Shown here: positions 62,801-64,000 of the stretch, piece by piece
Position numbering within the stretch: position 1 is the stretch's first letter
Layout: each line of letters opens with the position of its first letter
Source: Bactericera cockerelli
Taxonomy: Eukaryota > Arthropoda > Insecta > Hemiptera > Triozidae
Direction: 5' to 3'
Assembly (NCBI GenBank): GCA_024516035.1
Contig: CM044959.1
Coordinates: 25,485,644-25,549,643 of the forward strand
Length of the DNA stretch: 64,000 bases
The notes under the pieces: generated by a model
What the model was told of the DNA's origin: nothing
The model's database searches: none
The model's input: only the letters and a program-made list of their open reading frames with translations
Position numbers and translations under genes: made by a program

Positions 62801-63307
62801 TTTACTGTAATATTGTTTTTACATCCCGCTCTTTAGAAATACAAAATGTTTCACTTGTCTCTTCAAGAATTTTAGCAGTTTCCTCCTGCTCTCCAGTAAT
62901 ATTAGCTGTTTTAACCGGCTCTTCAGTAATATTAGCTGGTTCATTCTGCACTTGAGTTACGTGAGCTGTTTCATCCGCTTTTCAGGTATATTAGCTTTTT
63001 CAATCTGCTCTTTAGAAATATTAGTTTCTTCAACTTGTTCTTCAGAAATATTAGCTGTTTCACCGGTTCCTACAGGAGTATTAACTACTTTATCCCACGC
63101 TTCAGGAATATTAGATGGCTCATCAGGGTCTTCAGAAATTTTCACTGTTTCATCCCGCTTTTCAAGAATATTAGCTGTTTCATCTTGCTCTTCAGGAATA
63201 TTAGCTGTTTCTCCTGCTCTTTAGTAATATTAGCTGTTTCATCCTCCTCTTCAGGAATATTAGCTGTTCAACCTGCTCTTCAGTCATCTTATCTGTTTCA
63301 TGCTGAT

Positions 63308-63880
63308 TTTCACTAATATTAGCTGTTTCATCCTGCTCTTCAGGAATATTAGCTGTATCATCTTGCTCTTCAGGAATATTAGCTGTTTCTCCCTGCTCTT
63401 TACTAATATTAGCTGTTTTATCCTGCTCTTCAGGAATATTAGCTGTCTCATCCTGCTCTTCAGTAATCTTATCTGTTTCATGCTGATCTTCACTAATATT
63501 AGCTGTTTCATCTGCTCTTCAGGATTATTAACTGTATCATCTTGCTCTTCAGGAATATTAGCTGTTTCTCCCTGCTCTTTAGTAATATTAGCTGTTTCAT
63601 CCTGCTCTTCAGGAATAATAGCTGTCTCATCCTGCTCTTCAGTAATTTTATCTGTTTCATGCTGATCTTCACTAATATTAGCTGTTTCATCCTGCTCTTC
63701 AGGAATATTAACTGTATCATCTTGCTCTTCAGGAATATTAGCTGTTTCTCCCTGCTCTTTAGTAATATTAGCTGTTTCATCCTGCTCTTCAGGAATATTA
63801 GCTGTCTCATCCTGCTCTTCAGTAATCTTATCTGTTTCATGCTGATCTTCACTAATATTAGCTGTTTTATTTTGCTCTTC
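63308..63880. repeat. 180-bp higher-order repeat inside the 30-bp array
   Basis: A hexamer of 30-bp units recurs. The landmark CACTAATATTAGCTG starts near 63311, 63491, 63670 and 63850, with one copy a base short. It includes the diagnostic Pro-bearing variant GCTGTTTCTCCCTG. Confidence 0.85.
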
Positions 63881-64000
63881 AATCATATTGGATATCTCAA
63901 CCTCCTCTACACGAATATTAGCTGTTGCTCCCTGCTCTTTAGTAATATTAGCTGTCGCATCATGCTTTCCTGTCATGTTAGCTATATCTTCAGGAATATT

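Larger units (their letters stand above)
54385..64000 (-). repeat. 30-bp coding minisatellite (DETANITEEQ), about 320 units, runs off the window
   Basis: On the plus strand the unit reads close to GTAATATTAGCTGTTTCATC followed by CTGCTCTTCA, exactly 30 nt. On the minus strand it encodes one decapeptide per unit, with recurrent variants (TANIPEEQDE, SKIIEEHDE, AINSEVQNE). A higher-order block containing SSETLDETASTFEDQDVSDI recurs near 56.2, 56.6, 56.9, 58.2, 59.1, 59.4, 59.8 and 61.3 kb. Because 30 is a multiple of three, all six frames show spurious open stretches. From 54.4 to 58.6 kb the minus frame is intact; further right it breaks repeatedly. Confidence 0.95.
58640..64000 (-). pseudogene. 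frame-broken part of the decapeptide-repeat coding region
   Basis: The same decapeptide repeat continues, but its frame switches at many points, with runs of about 100-700 nt. Changes are mostly single-base losses relative to neighbouring units, for example CTCCCAGTAG near 58640 against CTCTTCAGTAG, and CATCTGCTC near 63510 against CATCCTGCTC. This could be decayed repeat DNA, an untranslated part of the array, or assembly indel error in a hard repeat. It is listed as broken coding sequence without claiming which. Confidence 0.55.

Noticed and set aside
54396..63665. Many plus-strand hydrophobic frames (SCFILLFRNI repeats) and minus-strand Lys/Leu frames (MKQLILLKSR)
   Set aside because: These are shadow frames of the 30-bp repeat, which is a multiple of three. 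They end within 0.7 kb, whereas the acidic frame runs 6.6 kb into zinc fingers.

Overview
This is an AT-rich nuclear genome fragment from an animal, most likely an insect or other arthropod. It has GT-AG introns, many tRNA-derived SINEs, an RTE-like LINE, hAT and pogo relics, and DNA elements ending in TACAGGGTGTCCC. The species cannot be named from sequence alone. Two protein-coding loci are supported, both on the minus strand.

(1) Positions 38490 to 165 hold the first 29 exons of UTP20 (DRIM), a large helical-repeat scaffold of the small-subunit (U3) processome. Every exon was placed by similarity to known UTP20 proteins, by GT/AG borders and by phase continuity. The short first coding exon lies at 38490-38446. 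The C-terminal part of the protein, about 450-500 residues by family comparison, lies beyond the left edge. The introns carry almost all the mobile elements in this half.

(2) From the right edge to 48371 lies a very large C2H2 zinc-finger locus. A 30-bp coding minisatellite (decapeptide consensus DETANITEEQ, about 320 units, 54.4-64 kb and continuing off the window) feeds in frame into about ten zinc fingers. Further segments with six and eight fingers follow, then an Asn/Gln/Ser-rich tail. The locus is broken into several frames by small indels or short introns.

Between the two loci (38.5-48.3 kb) lies TE-rich, AT-rich DNA with no supported host gene.

The most unusual feature is a set of tandem duplications that straddle splice junctions of UTP20. 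The extreme case is a 1.5-kb array of about 36 units of 43 bp (3505-5060). Each unit copies the last 27 nt of exon 25 plus its 5' splice site, giving dozens of consecutive donor sites. Junction duplications also occur at exons 13, 17, 23 and 24. Other notable items are a 1.65-kb near-palindrome in intron 22 that would transcribe as a long hairpin, a 5.2-kb inverted-repeat element with a second element nested in it that fills intron 14, and a 5S-rRNA-headed SINE that shares its body with tRNA-headed SINEs.

Single-base frame breaks in both genes mean that consensus (assembly) indel errors must be considered throughout.
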